Below are positions 53,353 to 62,288 of a stretch of DNA of 64,000 nucleotides, piece after piece. How positions within the stretch are numbered: position 1 is the stretch's first letter; the number at the start of each line of letters is the position of its first letter. Source of the stretch: Curtobacterium flaccumfaciens (GTDB taxonomy: Bacteria > Actinomycetota > Actinomycetes > Actinomycetales > Microbacteriaceae); contig NZ_JABMCF010000036.1 in the NCBI RefSeq assembly GCF_013359815.1, positions 372,001 to 436,000 of the forward strand, written 5' to 3'. The notes below the pieces were generated by a model. That model saw only the letters and a list, made by a program, of their open reading frames with translations, ran no database searches and was not told the DNA's origin. The position numbers were made by a program, and so were the translations under genes.

Positions 53353-54480
53353 ATGACCACGCAGACACAGGAACAGGTCCTCATCGCAGGAGCGAGTTTC
53401 GCTGGGCTCACGACTGCGCTGTGGATGCGTCGACTCGGGTACGACGTCTCGATCGTCGAGGTCGCTCCCGGGTTGAAGCGAGGTGGCACCCCGGTCGACA
53501 TCCGCGACGACACCATCGCGATCGTCGATCGGATGGGCCTGCTCGAGCAGATCTCGGCGAAGGCGCTGGCGACGCGGGTGACGGAGTTCACGACGCCGGA
53601 GCGAGACCGCATCGCGCGGATGGATCCCGTGCCACCCTCGGCCGGATCGACGGGCGACGGCTACGAGATCCACCGCGACGACCTGCTCGACATCCTCGCC
53701 GCCGCGACCGAGGGCGAGGTGGAGATGCTGTGGAACAACTCGGTCACATCCCTGCACGAGACCGACGAGGAGGGCGTGCACGTCACCTTCCGCGACGGAA
53801 CCGAACGGCACTTCTCCATGGTGTTCGGTTGCGACGGCAACCACTCCACAGTGCGTCGACTGCACTTCGGGCAGGAAGCGCTGTACAGCCACTTCCTGCG
53901 GACGTACTTCTCCGTCGCCATCCTCGACGACCTCGTCATCGAACCGCAGACGACCCGGATCACCAACGCACCGGGCGTCACGATGCTGGTCAACTCGTAC
54001 GACACCACCACCGACCTCGTCCTCGGCTTCCGCTCCGAGCAGGAGATCCCCTTCGACCACCACGACGAAGCGGCACAGAAGCGCATCCTCCGCGAGCACA
54101 TGCTCCGGGCCGGTTCGCCGTTCTCGGACCACGTCGACGAGGCCATCGGCGCCGAGACCTTCTACTTCGACAAGCTCAGCCAGATCAAGATGCCGGCGTG
54201 GACTTCCGGCCGTGTCGCACTCGTCGGCGACGCCGGTTACTGCCCTTCCCCGGCCGCCGGGATGGGCGGCTCGCTCGCCATCATCGGCGCCACCGCACTC
54301 CACGACGCCTTCCGGGACGCGGACGGCGACGTCGACCAGGCATTCGCTGACTACGAGCGCGCGCTCCGGCCGGTCGTCGAGGCGGTACAGCACGACGCCG
54401 AGCACATCGGTGTCAGCAGCTACTTCCCCGCGACCGCGGACCAGATCGATGCGCGCAACAGGATGCTGCACGGCCGCTGA
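53353..54480 (+). CDS. FAD-dependent monooxygenase (PHBH fold)
   Basis: A 375-residue flavin monooxygenase. The ADP-binding GASFAGLTTALWMRR is at about 12-26, the DG-type VFGCDGNHSTVRR lies mid-protein, and GRVALVGDAGYCPSPAAGMG binds the flavin near the C-terminus. These proteins hydroxylate aromatics or inactivate drugs (the TetX group). Its divergent TetR partner suggests an inducible defence or catabolic role. GAGGAC precedes the ATG; a start at 53275 would lie within the promoter. Confidence 0.9.
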   Translation: MTTQTQEQVLIAGASFAGLTTALWMRRLGYDVSIVEVAPGLKRGGTPVDIRDDTIAIVDRMGLLEQISAKALATRVTEFTTPERDRIARMDPVPPSAGSTGDGYEIHRDDLLDILAAATEGEVEMLWNNSVTSLHETDEEGVHVTFRDGTERHFSMVFGCDGNHSTVRRLHFGQEALYSHFLRTYFSVAILDDLVIEPQTTRITNAPGVTMLVNSYDTTTDLVLGFRSEQEIPFDHHDEAAQKRILREHMLRAGSPFSDHVDEAIGAETFYFDKLSQIKMPAWTSGRVALVGDAGYCPSPAAGMGGSLAIIGATALHDAFRDADGDVDQAFADYERALRPVVEAVQHDAEHIGVSSYFPATADQIDARNRMLHGR

Positions 54481-54519
54481 GTACGGACGCCCCGCGGTGG
54501 CGCCTGATCGGAACAATTC

Positions 54520-54544
54520 CACAAGACATCTTGTGCGTATAGGG
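54520..54544 (+). promoter_or_regulatory. ArsR-type operator and -10 box
   Basis: The perfect palindrome CACAAGACATCTTGTG (54520-54535) is followed by TATAGG (54539-54544), eight bases before the ATG. The dyad overlaps the -35/-10 spacer, so a bound regulator would block its own promoter. The transcript is probably leaderless. Confidence 0.72.
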
Positions 54545-54551
54545 TCGCACC

Positions 54552-55124
54552 ATGACCCAAGGACGGATCGACGACCCCGCCCAGATGCGCGCCCTCGCTC
54601 ACCCGACACGCCTGCGCATCCTCGGCCTGTTGCGTGCGAACGGCCCGCAAACCGCCGCGACGATCGGCGAGGTGATCGACGAAGCGCCCGGCACGATCAG
54701 CTACCACTGCACCCGACTCGCCGCCGCGGGCTTCATCGAACCCGCTCCCGACGCGGGCACGGACCGACGTGAGCGCTGGTGGCGAGCCGCGCACGACGCC
54801 TCCGTGTGGGAGCTCGCCGATGCGCTCGACGACCCGGAGCGGTTGCTCGCCACCAACACCCTCGACCACGCGGTCGCCCGCGTGTACGCCGCGAACTACG
54901 AGGCGTTCGTCGACCTCGCGCCGACGTTCGGACGCGAGTGGGTGTCGGCGTCCTCGAGCTCGGACCGCGTGCTCCGCCTGACGGCAGCCGAGCTCCAGGA
55001 CATGGGCGAGGAACTCCGCGGCGTCGTGGACCGCTGGGCTGGTGTCGCTGCCGAGCACCACGCCGGCGACGGCTCCGAGCAGGTCTTCGTGCTGAACCAG
55101 GCATACCGATGGCCTCGCGGCTGA
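54552..55124 (+). CDS. ArsR-like winged-helix regulator
   Basis: A 190-residue winged HTH protein (HTH_20/ArsR-like). MRALAHPTRLRILGLLR and AATIGEVIDEAPGTISYHCTRL form the DNA-binding domain at residues 12-60. The C-terminal helical part is longer than in metal-sensing ArsR and shows no Cys metal site. Its end overlaps the MFS gene, so it most likely senses the substrate of that pump. Confidence 0.9.
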   Translation: MTQGRIDDPAQMRALAHPTRLRILGLLRANGPQTAATIGEVIDEAPGTISYHCTRLAAAGFIEPAPDAGTDRRERWWRAAHDASVWELADALDDPERLLATNTLDHAVARVYAANYEAFVDLAPTFGREWVSASSSSDRVLRLTAAELQDMGEELRGVVDRWAGVAAEHHAGDGSEQVFVLNQAYRWPRG

Positions 55125-56359
55125 GCCCCCGGGCGCAACTGCGCGCACTGCTCGCGGTGCAGGTGGTGTCGCGCATCGGGAACGTCATCACCACCATCAC
55201 CGTGCCGTTCGCCGTCCTCGCGCGTGGCGGCTCCGCCACCGACGTCGGCATCGCCGCGTTCATGGCGACGGTGCCGATCGTGCTCGGCGGCCCGTTCGGC
55301 GGTGCCATCGTGGAGCGGGTCGGCTTCGTCCGCTCGAGTGTCGCGTCCGACGTCGTCAGCGGGCTCACCCTGCTCGCGATGCCGGTGCTCGCCTGGACCG
55401 TCGGTCTGCCGTTCTGGGCGCTCCTCGCGCTCGTGTTCGTCAGCGGGCTGTTCGACACCCCGGGTGAGTCCGCCCGACGGGTGCTCCTGCCGGGGCTCGC
55501 GACCGCGGCAGGCGTGCCGCTCGAACGTGCCGTCGGCCACTTCGAGGCGTCGTCACGGCTGTCGGTGCTGATCGGTGCGCCCCTCGGCGGGACCCTGGTC
55601 GCCGTCCTCGGTCCGATGCCGGGTCTCGCCTGCGTGGCGATCGCCTTCGGGGCAGCCGCGATGCTCATGGCGCTGACGGTCCGCGGTGCGGTGGCGCCGG
55701 TCGCGTCCGGCGAGCCCGTGGAGTCGCAGGGGTACTGGCGCGACATCGCCGACGGGTTCCGGTTCTGCGTCCGCGATCCCCTGTTCCGGCTCGTGGTCGC
55801 GCTGGTGCTCGTGACGAACCTGCTCGACGCCGCACGCTCGACCACGCTCCTGCCGCTCTACGCCGACCAGCAGCTCGGCGGCGCGCAGGCGCTCGGGCTC
55901 GTCACCGGTGTCTTCGGGGGTGCGGCGTTCCTCGGCTCCGTCGCCTTCGGGTACGTGGCGCACCGCGTGCCACGGCGGTTGGTCTTCGCCCTGTGCTTCG
56001 TGCTCGCCGGCGGGCCGTCACTGGTCGTTCCGGCCCTCGGGCTCGGCCTGCCGTGGATGCTCGCGTCCGCCGCGCTCTCCGGGCTGGCGGCCGGGTCGAT
56101 CAACCCGATCCTCGGAGCCGTCGAGCTCGAGCGGATCCCGGAGCACATGCGCGCGCGGGTGTTCGGCCTGCTCGGTGCCGGCGCGTGGGCGGGCATCCCC
56201 GTCGGCGGCCTGCTCGCCGGGCTCGCTGCCGACGGTGTGGGGGTCGAGGCCACCTTCGCCGTCGTCGCGGTCGTGTACACGGTCGTGACGCTCACGCCGC
56301 TGCTCGGCGGATCATGGCGGCTGATGGAACGCCGGTCGGTCACGGTGTCGGCGGCTTGA
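55109..56359 (+). CDS. EntS-like MFS exporter
   Basis: A 416-residue, 12-helix MFS_3 protein of the enterobactin-exporter type. SRIGNVITTITVPFAVLARGGSATDVG and GVFGGAAFLGSVAFGYVAHRVPRRLV are typical. It starts 16 bases inside the regulator gene, so the two form a coupled regulator-pump pair. It probably exports a small hydrophobic toxin or siderophore-like compound; no biosynthetic genes are nearby. Confidence 0.88.
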   Translation: MASRLSPRAQLRALLAVQVVSRIGNVITTITVPFAVLARGGSATDVGIAAFMATVPIVLGGPFGGAIVERVGFVRSSVASDVVSGLTLLAMPVLAWTVGLPFWALLALVFVSGLFDTPGESARRVLLPGLATAAGVPLERAVGHFEASSRLSVLIGAPLGGTLVAVLGPMPGLACVAIAFGAAAMLMALTVRGAVAPVASGEPVESQGYWRDIADGFRFCVRDPLFRLVVALVLVTNLLDAARSTTLLPLYADQQLGGAQALGLVTGVFGGAAFLGSVAFGYVAHRVPRRLVFALCFVLAGGPSLVVPALGLGLPWMLASAALSGLAAGSINPILGAVELERIPEHMRARVFGLLGAGAWAGIPVGGLLAGLAADGVGVEATFAVVAVVYTVVTLTPLLGGSWRLMERRSVTVSAA

Positions 56360-56399
56360 CGTCCGGTGGTCCGCCCGAACCGCCGCCTAGGCTGCGGAG

Positions 56400-56798
56400 G
56401 TGACCAGGCACCGGACGGACACCCGACGAGCGATCGTCGTGACCGTTCTGGTCGTGGCTGCCGCGGCCGTCCTGTTCATCGGTCTGCGCGCCGCACTGCT
56501 GTTCGCGGGGGCGACGGAAGGCGACGTGCCGACGTCGTCGTCGATCCCCCTGCCTGCGGGAAGCAGGGTGGTCCACGAGGACGAGGAGTGCGCATCCGGT
56601 GGATGCTGGTCGCTCGTGTCCGTGCAGCCGCCGTCGGGGATGAGCCCGACCGAATTGTCGACGACGTTGGGCACTGAACCGTTCGCGAGGCTGCCCGGGA
56701 CCCTGTGGGACCCACGCGTCGTCAACCTGACGTCAGAAGTCCAGGGAGACCTCCTCGTGATCCAGGCGGACTACTGGTCCCGCGAGCCTTCTCCCTGA
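56400..56798 (+). CDS. Small membrane-anchored hypothetical protein
   Basis: A 132-residue protein with one N-terminal membrane helix (residues 10-33) and a short extracytoplasmic domain with two cysteines (DEECASGGCW), which could form a disulphide. The start is GTG. No family is recognised. It ends before a palindrome of the dispersed family. Confidence 0.7.
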   Translation: MTRHRTDTRRAIVVTVLVVAAAAVLFIGLRAALLFAGATEGDVPTSSSIPLPAGSRVVHEDEECASGGCWSLVSVQPPSGMSPTELSTTLGTEPFARLPGTLWDPRVVNLTSEVQGDLLVIQADYWSREPSP

Positions 56799-56820
56799 CG
56801 CCCGGAAGACCACACGAGGC

Positions 56821-56892
56821 GGCCGTGCCTGGAGGGACGGTGCCAGCTGGCACCGCGCCTCCCGTCCGCCCTGTGGTCGCGTAGACGACGCG
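56821..56892. repeat. Dispersed palindrome family, full-core copy
   Basis: The core GGTGCCAGCTGGCACC is at 56839-56854, preceded by GGCCGTGCCTGGAGGGAC exactly as at 51287, and followed by GCGCCTCCCGTCCG and TGGTCGCGT. It begins 22 nt after the small membrane protein gene. Confidence 0.85.
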
Positions 56893-57006
56893 TCAGGCTT
56901 CCCAGGGCCAGTAGGTCTGGCAGGTCTCGGGGCCGCCGTTCGTCGAGCCGCAGACCTCCACCGGCCCCCAGATGCTTGACGACCAGGGTTCAGCCCCCGC
57001 TGCGCT
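56893..57006 (-). pseudogene. Possible gene remnant or overlapping ORF tail
   Basis: A minus-strand frame ending at 56893 reads ...IWGPVEVCGSTNGGPETC then QTYWPWEA and a stop. Its Cys/Trp/Gly-rich make-up looks protein-like, but no start codon with a ribosome site is found, and upstream it runs out of frame into the next gene. It may be the tail of a decayed gene. The call is weak. Confidence 0.25.
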
Positions 57007-57523
57007 CCCGACGACGCACCCGCAGCGTGCCGATCCCCTGCACGATGCAGACGACGCCGCTCGCGACGACGATCACCCCGGTCACGATCCGGCCGATGGA
57101 GACCCCGCCGAACAGCAGCGGGGCGACCGCGACACCGATGAAGATCGCGCCCATCACGATGACGACGACCGGGTTCTGGGCGACGAAGAACCGGCGACCG
57201 CCGTTCGCTTCGGCGATCGCCCGGTCCCGAGCACGCGGGACGGCGTCCGGCGACCGACCAGCGCGGCGATCTGCACGCCGTCGCCGGCTGCGCAGGACCA
57301 ACCACACCGCCGCGCCGATGACCACGGCCGCTCCGATCGCGATCCACTCGACGAGCTGGAAGAACCCGAAGACGAGCACCAGGACGAACCCGACCACGAC
57401 GCCCGCGAACATGTCCGTGGTCATCCGGTCGGTCCGGCCGTCGGCACTCGTGACGTAACCGGGGCGACGTTCGTACGGATCGTGCTCGTCCACGGCCGGT
57501 CCGTCGGCCCGTTCGGTTCCCAT
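56990..57523 (-). CDS. Hypothetical membrane protein
   Basis: A 177-residue protein with two hydrophobic hairpins (about 50-90 and 125-165) separated by an Arg-rich cytoplasmic loop, and a hydrophilic acidic N-terminus. No known domain is seen. It follows the MprF-like gene on the same strand by 38 bp and may be cotranscribed with it. Confidence 0.75.
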   Translation of the reverse strand: MGTERADGPAVDEHDPYERRPGYVTSADGRTDRMTTDMFAGVVVGFVLVLVFGFFQLVEWIAIGAAVVIGAAVWLVLRSRRRRADRRAGRSPDAVPRARDRAIAEANGGRRFFVAQNPVVVIVMGAIFIGVAVAPLLFGGVSIGRIVTGVIVVASGVVCIVQGIGTLRVRRRERSGG

Positions 57524-57561
57524 GCTCCGAACGTACCGACGGCGCTGGGGACCCGTCCGGG

Positions 57562-60069
57562 TCAGCCGACCCGTTCCGCCGGCTGCTCGGCCCGGACCCC
57601 GTGTGCCGGACGCCGCTCCCGCACGATCGCCACCGCCTGGCGCAGCGACAACCCGGGCAGGTAGGTACGGACGATCGCGACGCCGATCGTGGGCAGCGCT
57701 ACCGGGTCCGGGTACGCCATCACCAGGGGGTGCAGGTCGGGCCCGAACTTCGCCTTGAAGCGCAGCAGGGAACGGAACCCGTAGACGGGCTCGAGCGCAC
57801 CGCCGACGACGTCGAGGACCGATTCGACGCCACCACGGCCCGCACCCTGCGGTTCGGCCGACGACGCGAGCGGTGCGGCGGACAGGCTGAGCCGCTCGGC
57901 ACCGTCGGTGCGCATCCGGTCGACCGCACTCGCGACCAGGAACTCCATCACACCGTTCGGGGCGTCCGGCGCGCGGCGCATCACGTCGAGCGTCCACCCG
58001 ACCACCTGCCCGGCGCGGTACGTGGGCAACCAGCTGGTGACCGCGAGCACCGTGCCGTCCTCGCCCAGGGCCACGAGCGTCCGGACGGCGGGGTCGCGCA
58101 TCTCGTCGATCCCGCCCAGGGTGAACCCCATCTCGGGCAGTTCGCGCTCGGCGACCCACTCCTCCGAGATCGCCTCGATCTGGCGCGTGACCGAGCCGGG
58201 CAGCGAGGCCCAGTCCGACCAGAGCGCGGTGGTGCCGGAGCGGGCCGCCTTGTTGACGGCCGTGCGGACGTCCTGCTTGCGCTTGCCCGTGGTCGTCCAG
58301 GTCCGCGGGTCGAGGTCGGCGTCCTCGGCCACGGGGAGCGTCGTCCAACCGAGCCGGGCGAGCGCGGCGCCGAGGGTGGCATCGATGCCGTAGAAGACGG
58401 GCGTCCAGCCGTGGTCGTCCGCGGCTCGTGCGAAGCCCTCGAGTGCCGCCAGCCGCGCGTCCTCGTGTCCGAAGGGTCCGCCGGTCGTCACGGCGACGCT
58501 GCCGGTGCGGTGGTATGCGACACCGGCGCGGCCGTCCTCGGTGAACCAGTACTCGTTGCCGGGCCAGGTGGTCATCCACCCGAAGGTGTCACCACCGCCC
58601 GCGACCAGGAGCGCCCGAGCGGCCACCCGGGCGGCGTCCTGCCCGTCGAGGTCGCTGTCCGAGCGTCCGGCGCCGGTCGGCCTGACCGCGGCGATCGCCA
58701 CGGCGAGCCACAGCAGCGGACCGGAGACGCCCACGACGAACCGCAGCGCCGGCTCGGCCTGCGCCAGGTGTGTCGGCAGCGTCACGGGCGCGATCGGGCC
58801 GAGCACGGCGAGCGCCAGGTGGAGGGGCTCGCGCACGCTGTCGCCCGAAGCCACGGCGACACCGACGACGACGACCGCGAGCACCACGGCCGAGCCGGCG
58901 ACCGTCAGGACGAAGGTCCGCAGACGTCGCCGGTCGGTCCGGACCGGGAAGTCCGCGCGGCGCAGGACGAGCACCAGGGCGGTCGCGATCGGCACCAGCA
59001 CCGACGCGGCGATCGAGAGCGAGACCGCGAGGTGGTCCGACGCCAGGCGCTGCACGACGGCGTGGTGGCGTTCGGGCAGCACCCCGTACGAGACGGCGGT
59101 CGCGACGCCGGAGACCAGGTCGACGGTCGCGACGAGCCACAGTGCGAACCGGCTCCCACGCCGCAGACCCACGGCGCCGACCGCCAGGACCACGAGCGGC
59201 ATCACGGCCAGCAGCGAGTGGAACAGGCCGTGCGGGTGCACCTCGGCGAGCGCCCGGACGCAGCTGGCGGTCACCCCGGTCACCGAGCAGTGCGGCATCC
59301 GTCCGGTCGGCCCGGTGTCGAGCACCACGGCGAGCGGGGCGAGCAGCCCGAACTGGGCACCGGTGACGAGCGCGAGGACGGGCCCGACGGCCGACACGGT
59401 CACCGCGGCCACGAGCAGCACCCGGGTCTCGCGTGAGGAGCTCCGGGTCCAGCCGCTCCGTACCGGTGACCGTCGCAGCACGCGGCCGAGCACCAGGCCG
59501 ACGAGCAGAGCGAGTGCCGCGTGCAGGTCGGACGCGTGTCCGGCGTAGAGCAGCAGCGCCGCGACGACGGCGATCGACACCACCCGGATCCGGCGTCGCC
59601 ACAGCGCGCCGGCGAACGCGCTCGCGGTGACGATGGTCCCGACGATCCAGGTCCAGGGGCCGACGTGTCCCAGGTGTACGAGGAAGCCACGGTTCGCCGG
59701 GGCGCCGTCGAACAGCTGCAGCAGGGCGCCGAGCCCGGTCCCCACCACGGTCGTGACGACCATCGCGAGCAGGGTGCGCCGCCAGCCGAGCAGCCGTTCG
59801 GACGCCGCGGTGCAGACCACGACCGCGACGAAGGTGACGAGGAACCCGACGACGCTGCTCGTCACCGCGACCACGCCGAGCGGGCCCATCGTCCCGCCGA
59901 GCGTGTCGGGCGTTCGACCGTCCTTCGTGCCGAGGCATCGGAGCACCACGGCGGCGATGCCGGCGACGATCGTCAGGGCCGAGACGACGCTCGTCAGCGG
60001 GTACCGACGGGCTGCCGGCACGAGCCGTCTCGGATGCGCCCACGCGAGGGCCGCGACCACCGCGCTCAC
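57562..60069 (-). CDS. MprF/LysX-like aminoacyl-phospholipid synthase
   Basis: An 835-residue membrane enzyme. The first 500 residues hold about 12-14 helices, including a rhomboid-like stretch (AGHASDLHAALALLVGLVLG). The last 300 form the DUF2156 GNAT-like domain of tRNA-dependent lipid aminoacyl transferases (YWFTEDGRAGVAYHRTG, PVFYGIDATLGAAL, GWTLDVMRRAP). It likely adds lysine or alanine to phosphatidylglycerol, lowering surface charge and helping against cationic peptides. Its start overlaps the stop of the esterase gene. No lysyl-tRNA synthetase domain is attached. Confidence 0.87.
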   Translation of the reverse strand: MSAVVAALAWAHPRRLVPAARRYPLTSVVSALTIVAGIAAVVLRCLGTKDGRTPDTLGGTMGPLGVVAVTSSVVGFLVTFVAVVVCTAASERLLGWRRTLLAMVVTTVVGTGLGALLQLFDGAPANRGFLVHLGHVGPWTWIVGTIVTASAFAGALWRRRIRVVSIAVVAALLLYAGHASDLHAALALLVGLVLGRVLRRSPVRSGWTRSSSRETRVLLVAAVTVSAVGPVLALVTGAQFGLLAPLAVVLDTGPTGRMPHCSVTGVTASCVRALAEVHPHGLFHSLLAVMPLVVLAVGAVGLRRGSRFALWLVATVDLVSGVATAVSYGVLPERHHAVVQRLASDHLAVSLSIAASVLVPIATALVLVLRRADFPVRTDRRRLRTFVLTVAGSAVVLAVVVVGVAVASGDSVREPLHLALAVLGPIAPVTLPTHLAQAEPALRFVVGVSGPLLWLAVAIAAVRPTGAGRSDSDLDGQDAARVAARALLVAGGGDTFGWMTTWPGNEYWFTEDGRAGVAYHRTGSVAVTTGGPFGHEDARLAALEGFARAADDHGWTPVFYGIDATLGAALARLGWTTLPVAEDADLDPRTWTTTGKRKQDVRTAVNKAARSGTTALWSDWASLPGSVTRQIEAISEEWVAERELPEMGFTLGGIDEMRDPAVRTLVALGEDGTVLAVTSWLPTYRAGQVVGWTLDVMRRAPDAPNGVMEFLVASAVDRMRTDGAERLSLSAAPLASSAEPQGAGRGGVESVLDVVGGALEPVYGFRSLLRFKAKFGPDLHPLVMAYPDPVALPTIGVAIVRTYLPGLSLRQAVAIVRERRPAHGVRAEQPAERVG

Positions 60070-61397
60070 CGCAGGCCCAGGTGCGCGATGACGCCGGGCA
60101 TCCCGACGCGCAGGGCGTAGCGGACGGTGTTCCAGTCATGGGCGGAGCCCTCGGACACGAACAGCCGGGTCTGCATGCCGGCGGCCTCCGCAGCCGTGCG
60201 GAGCGCGGTGGTCGAGGCGACGTAGGGCTCGTCCTCACTGCCGTAGGCGAAGACGGTCAGGTGCCCGGGGTACGGCCCGTGCGCCCGCATGATCGCCCGT
60301 GGTGCCGCCGCGGCGTACCGAGAGGCCGAGCCGCCGAACCCGTACCGGATGCTGTGCTGGACGGAGCCGTTCAGGGGTGCCAGCTCGCTCGAGATCGCGA
60401 AGGTCGTGCCGAACACGTCCGGGTGCGCGGTGGAGAACTGCATGGCGCAGGTGGCTCCCTGCGAGAACCCGACGATGCCCCAGGCCGAGGGCGCTGCCCC
60501 GACGCGCAGGTGCTGCCGGATCCAGTTCGTGGTGTCGGTCATGATGTACGTCGCGGAGCGGCCGAGGGACGAGTCGACGCACATCGGGTTCCGGTCCGGT
60601 GCCCCGAGTTGGTCCGGCGCGACGACGATCGGGGCGAGTCCGTGGTGGGCCTCGGCGAACGCGTCCATCACCGCGCCGAGCCGACCGGCCTGGAACATGT
60701 CGCTCGGCTGCCCGGGTTGCCCGGCCAGGCTGATCACGACCGGCAGGGTCGGTGGTCGCTCGGTCAGGGCGGCCGGCGGCAGGTACACCACCGCCGGCCG
60801 TGCGTGGAAGTGGGAGACGGTCGACGGGATGGTGACCGAGAGCACCTTCCCGCGTCGCGGCATGTCGGCGGGCGCCCGCCAGGTGGCCGGGTCGACCACC
60901 GGACTGGAGGCTCGCCCCACCCCCGTCTCGTGTCCCAGCGGACCCGACGGGTACGGATCGGTCGTGACGGCCTGCTCGATCGTGCGGTACGCCCCGAAGT
61001 CGACGTTGACGCCGAGGACGGCGGCCAGGGCCACCGCCACCGCCGCGAGCACGCCGAGCACGCGGCGGAGCCAGCCGCCCTGGACGACCGTCACGACGAG
61101 GAGCCCGACACCGCCGAACGCAAGGGCCACCCACATCCGGGTGATCGGGGTGAACGACACCCCGTACAGGTCCTGCACGTCCCCGAACCACCACACCGCG
61201 ACCAGGCCGATCACGGCGCCGACAGCCACGGCGCCGAGCCGCCAGAGCAGGCCCCGGACCGGATGGCGGGAGCGATGGCCGAACGCCGGCAGGAGCGCGG
61301 CGACGGTGAGGAGCCCCGCGGCGACGTCCACCGGGACGAGCACGGACGGTGCGACGACGGCGACGTGGAACAGGGGACGGAGCAGATCGTGGAACAT
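60066..61397 (-). CDS. Membrane-anchored esterase paired with MprF-like enzyme
   Basis: A 443-residue protein with four N-terminal helices (1-130) and an extracellular esterase-D-type alpha/beta-hydrolase. Nucleophile Ser is in GFSQGATC, Asp in SEDEP and His in SAHDW. GGGAGG precedes the ATG. It is translationally coupled to the aminoacyl-lipid synthase gene. Hydrolases that remove amino acids from aminoacyl-PG are known beside such synthases in other Gram-positives, so a reverse-reaction role is likely. Mycolyl-type esterases share the fold, so this is not certain. Confidence 0.85.
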   Translation of the reverse strand: MFHDLLRPLFHVAVVAPSVLVPVDVAAGLLTVAALLPAFGHRSRHPVRGLLWRLGAVAVGAVIGLVAVWWFGDVQDLYGVSFTPITRMWVALAFGGVGLLVVTVVQGGWLRRVLGVLAAVAVALAAVLGVNVDFGAYRTIEQAVTTDPYPSGPLGHETGVGRASSPVVDPATWRAPADMPRRGKVLSVTIPSTVSHFHARPAVVYLPPAALTERPPTLPVVISLAGQPGQPSDMFQAGRLGAVMDAFAEAHHGLAPIVVAPDQLGAPDRNPMCVDSSLGRSATYIMTDTTNWIRQHLRVGAAPSAWGIVGFSQGATCAMQFSTAHPDVFGTTFAISSELAPLNGSVQHSIRYGFGGSASRYAAAAPRAIMRAHGPYPGHLTVFAYGSEDEPYVASTTALRTAAEAAGMQTRLFVSEGSAHDWNTVRYALRVGMPGVIAHLGLR

Positions 61398-61568
61398 GGG
61401 GCCTCCCGGCGGACGGTGCAATCGTGGCGGCGGCCCGCTGCGAACGGGGCACCGAGGCGCTTCCGGTTCGCACAGTTCCCACCTGTGCGGCTCCCAGAAG
61501 GCACTCGACCGACACCCAGCGAAGCGTCCGGTGCGACGCTGCCGCCAGACCGCTCGGTGGTGCGCACC

Positions 61569-61574
61569 TAGGGT
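61569..61574 (+). promoter_or_regulatory. -10 box of a leaderless NUDIX gene
   Basis: TAGGGT ends six bases before the GTG start, so transcription would begin at the start codon. No ribosome-binding site is present. Confidence 0.6.
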
Positions 61575-61580
61575 GAACGG

Positions 61581-62273
61581 GTGACGCACGACGGATCGGT
61601 ACGGGCTGCCCTCGCGGCGGTCGCAGCGGACGGCTGGGGTGACGGTGGGCCGCTCGTCGAACCCGGCGGCACGGCTGCACCACGTCGGGCCGCGGTCCTG
61701 ATGCTGTTCGGCGCGCTCGACCACACGCCGAGCGACCGACCGGCGGCAGCGCCCGGTGTCCCGCGGGACCTCGACGTCCTGCTCCTCGCCCGGGCCACGA
61801 CCCTGCGCGCGCACGCCGGCGAGGTCGCGTTCCCCGGTGGACGCATCGACCCCGGTGACGCGGACGCCGTCGCCGCCGCACTCCGCGAGGCACAGGAGGA
61901 GACGGGGCTCGACCCCGCCGGCGTCGAGGTGCTCGGCACCCTGCCAGCCGTGCCCCTGGCGTTCTCGAACCACCTGGTCCGGCCCGTCATCGGCTGGTGG
62001 CGCGACCCCTCACCGATCCGCGTCGTCGACGAGCACGAGTCGGCGGCGGTGTTCCGGGTCCCCGTGGCCGACCTGCTCGACACGGCGAACCGCGGCGTGA
62101 CCGTGATCCGCCGCAGCGGTCAGGAGTGGCGCGGACCGGCGTTCACGATCGAGGCCGACGGGGACGAGCACCTGGTGTGGGGCTTCACCGCGATGCTGCT
62201 GGATGCGCTGTTCGACCGACTCGGCTGGACGGAACCGTGGGACCGCAAGCGGGAGATCCCACTGCCGAGCTGA
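61581..62273 (+). CDS. NUDIX CoA pyrophosphatase (NudL-like)
   Basis: A 230-residue hydrolase. The motif AFPGGRIDPGDADAVAAALR followed by EAQEETGL is the NUDIX box in its CoA-pyrophosphatase form, with Asp in place of the first Glu. It splits CoA and related diphosphates into 3',5'-ADP and phosphopantetheine. GTG start; the mRNA is probably leaderless. It is divergent from the esterase gene. Confidence 0.9.
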   Translation: MTHDGSVRAALAAVAADGWGDGGPLVEPGGTAAPRRAAVLMLFGALDHTPSDRPAAAPGVPRDLDVLLLARATTLRAHAGEVAFPGGRIDPGDADAVAAALREAQEETGLDPAGVEVLGTLPAVPLAFSNHLVRPVIGWWRDPSPIRVVDEHESAAVFRVPVADLLDTANRGVTVIRRSGQEWRGPAFTIEADGDEHLVWGFTAMLLDALFDRLGWTEPWDRKREIPLPS

Positions 62274-62288
62274 CGCGCCGGGTTCGCG

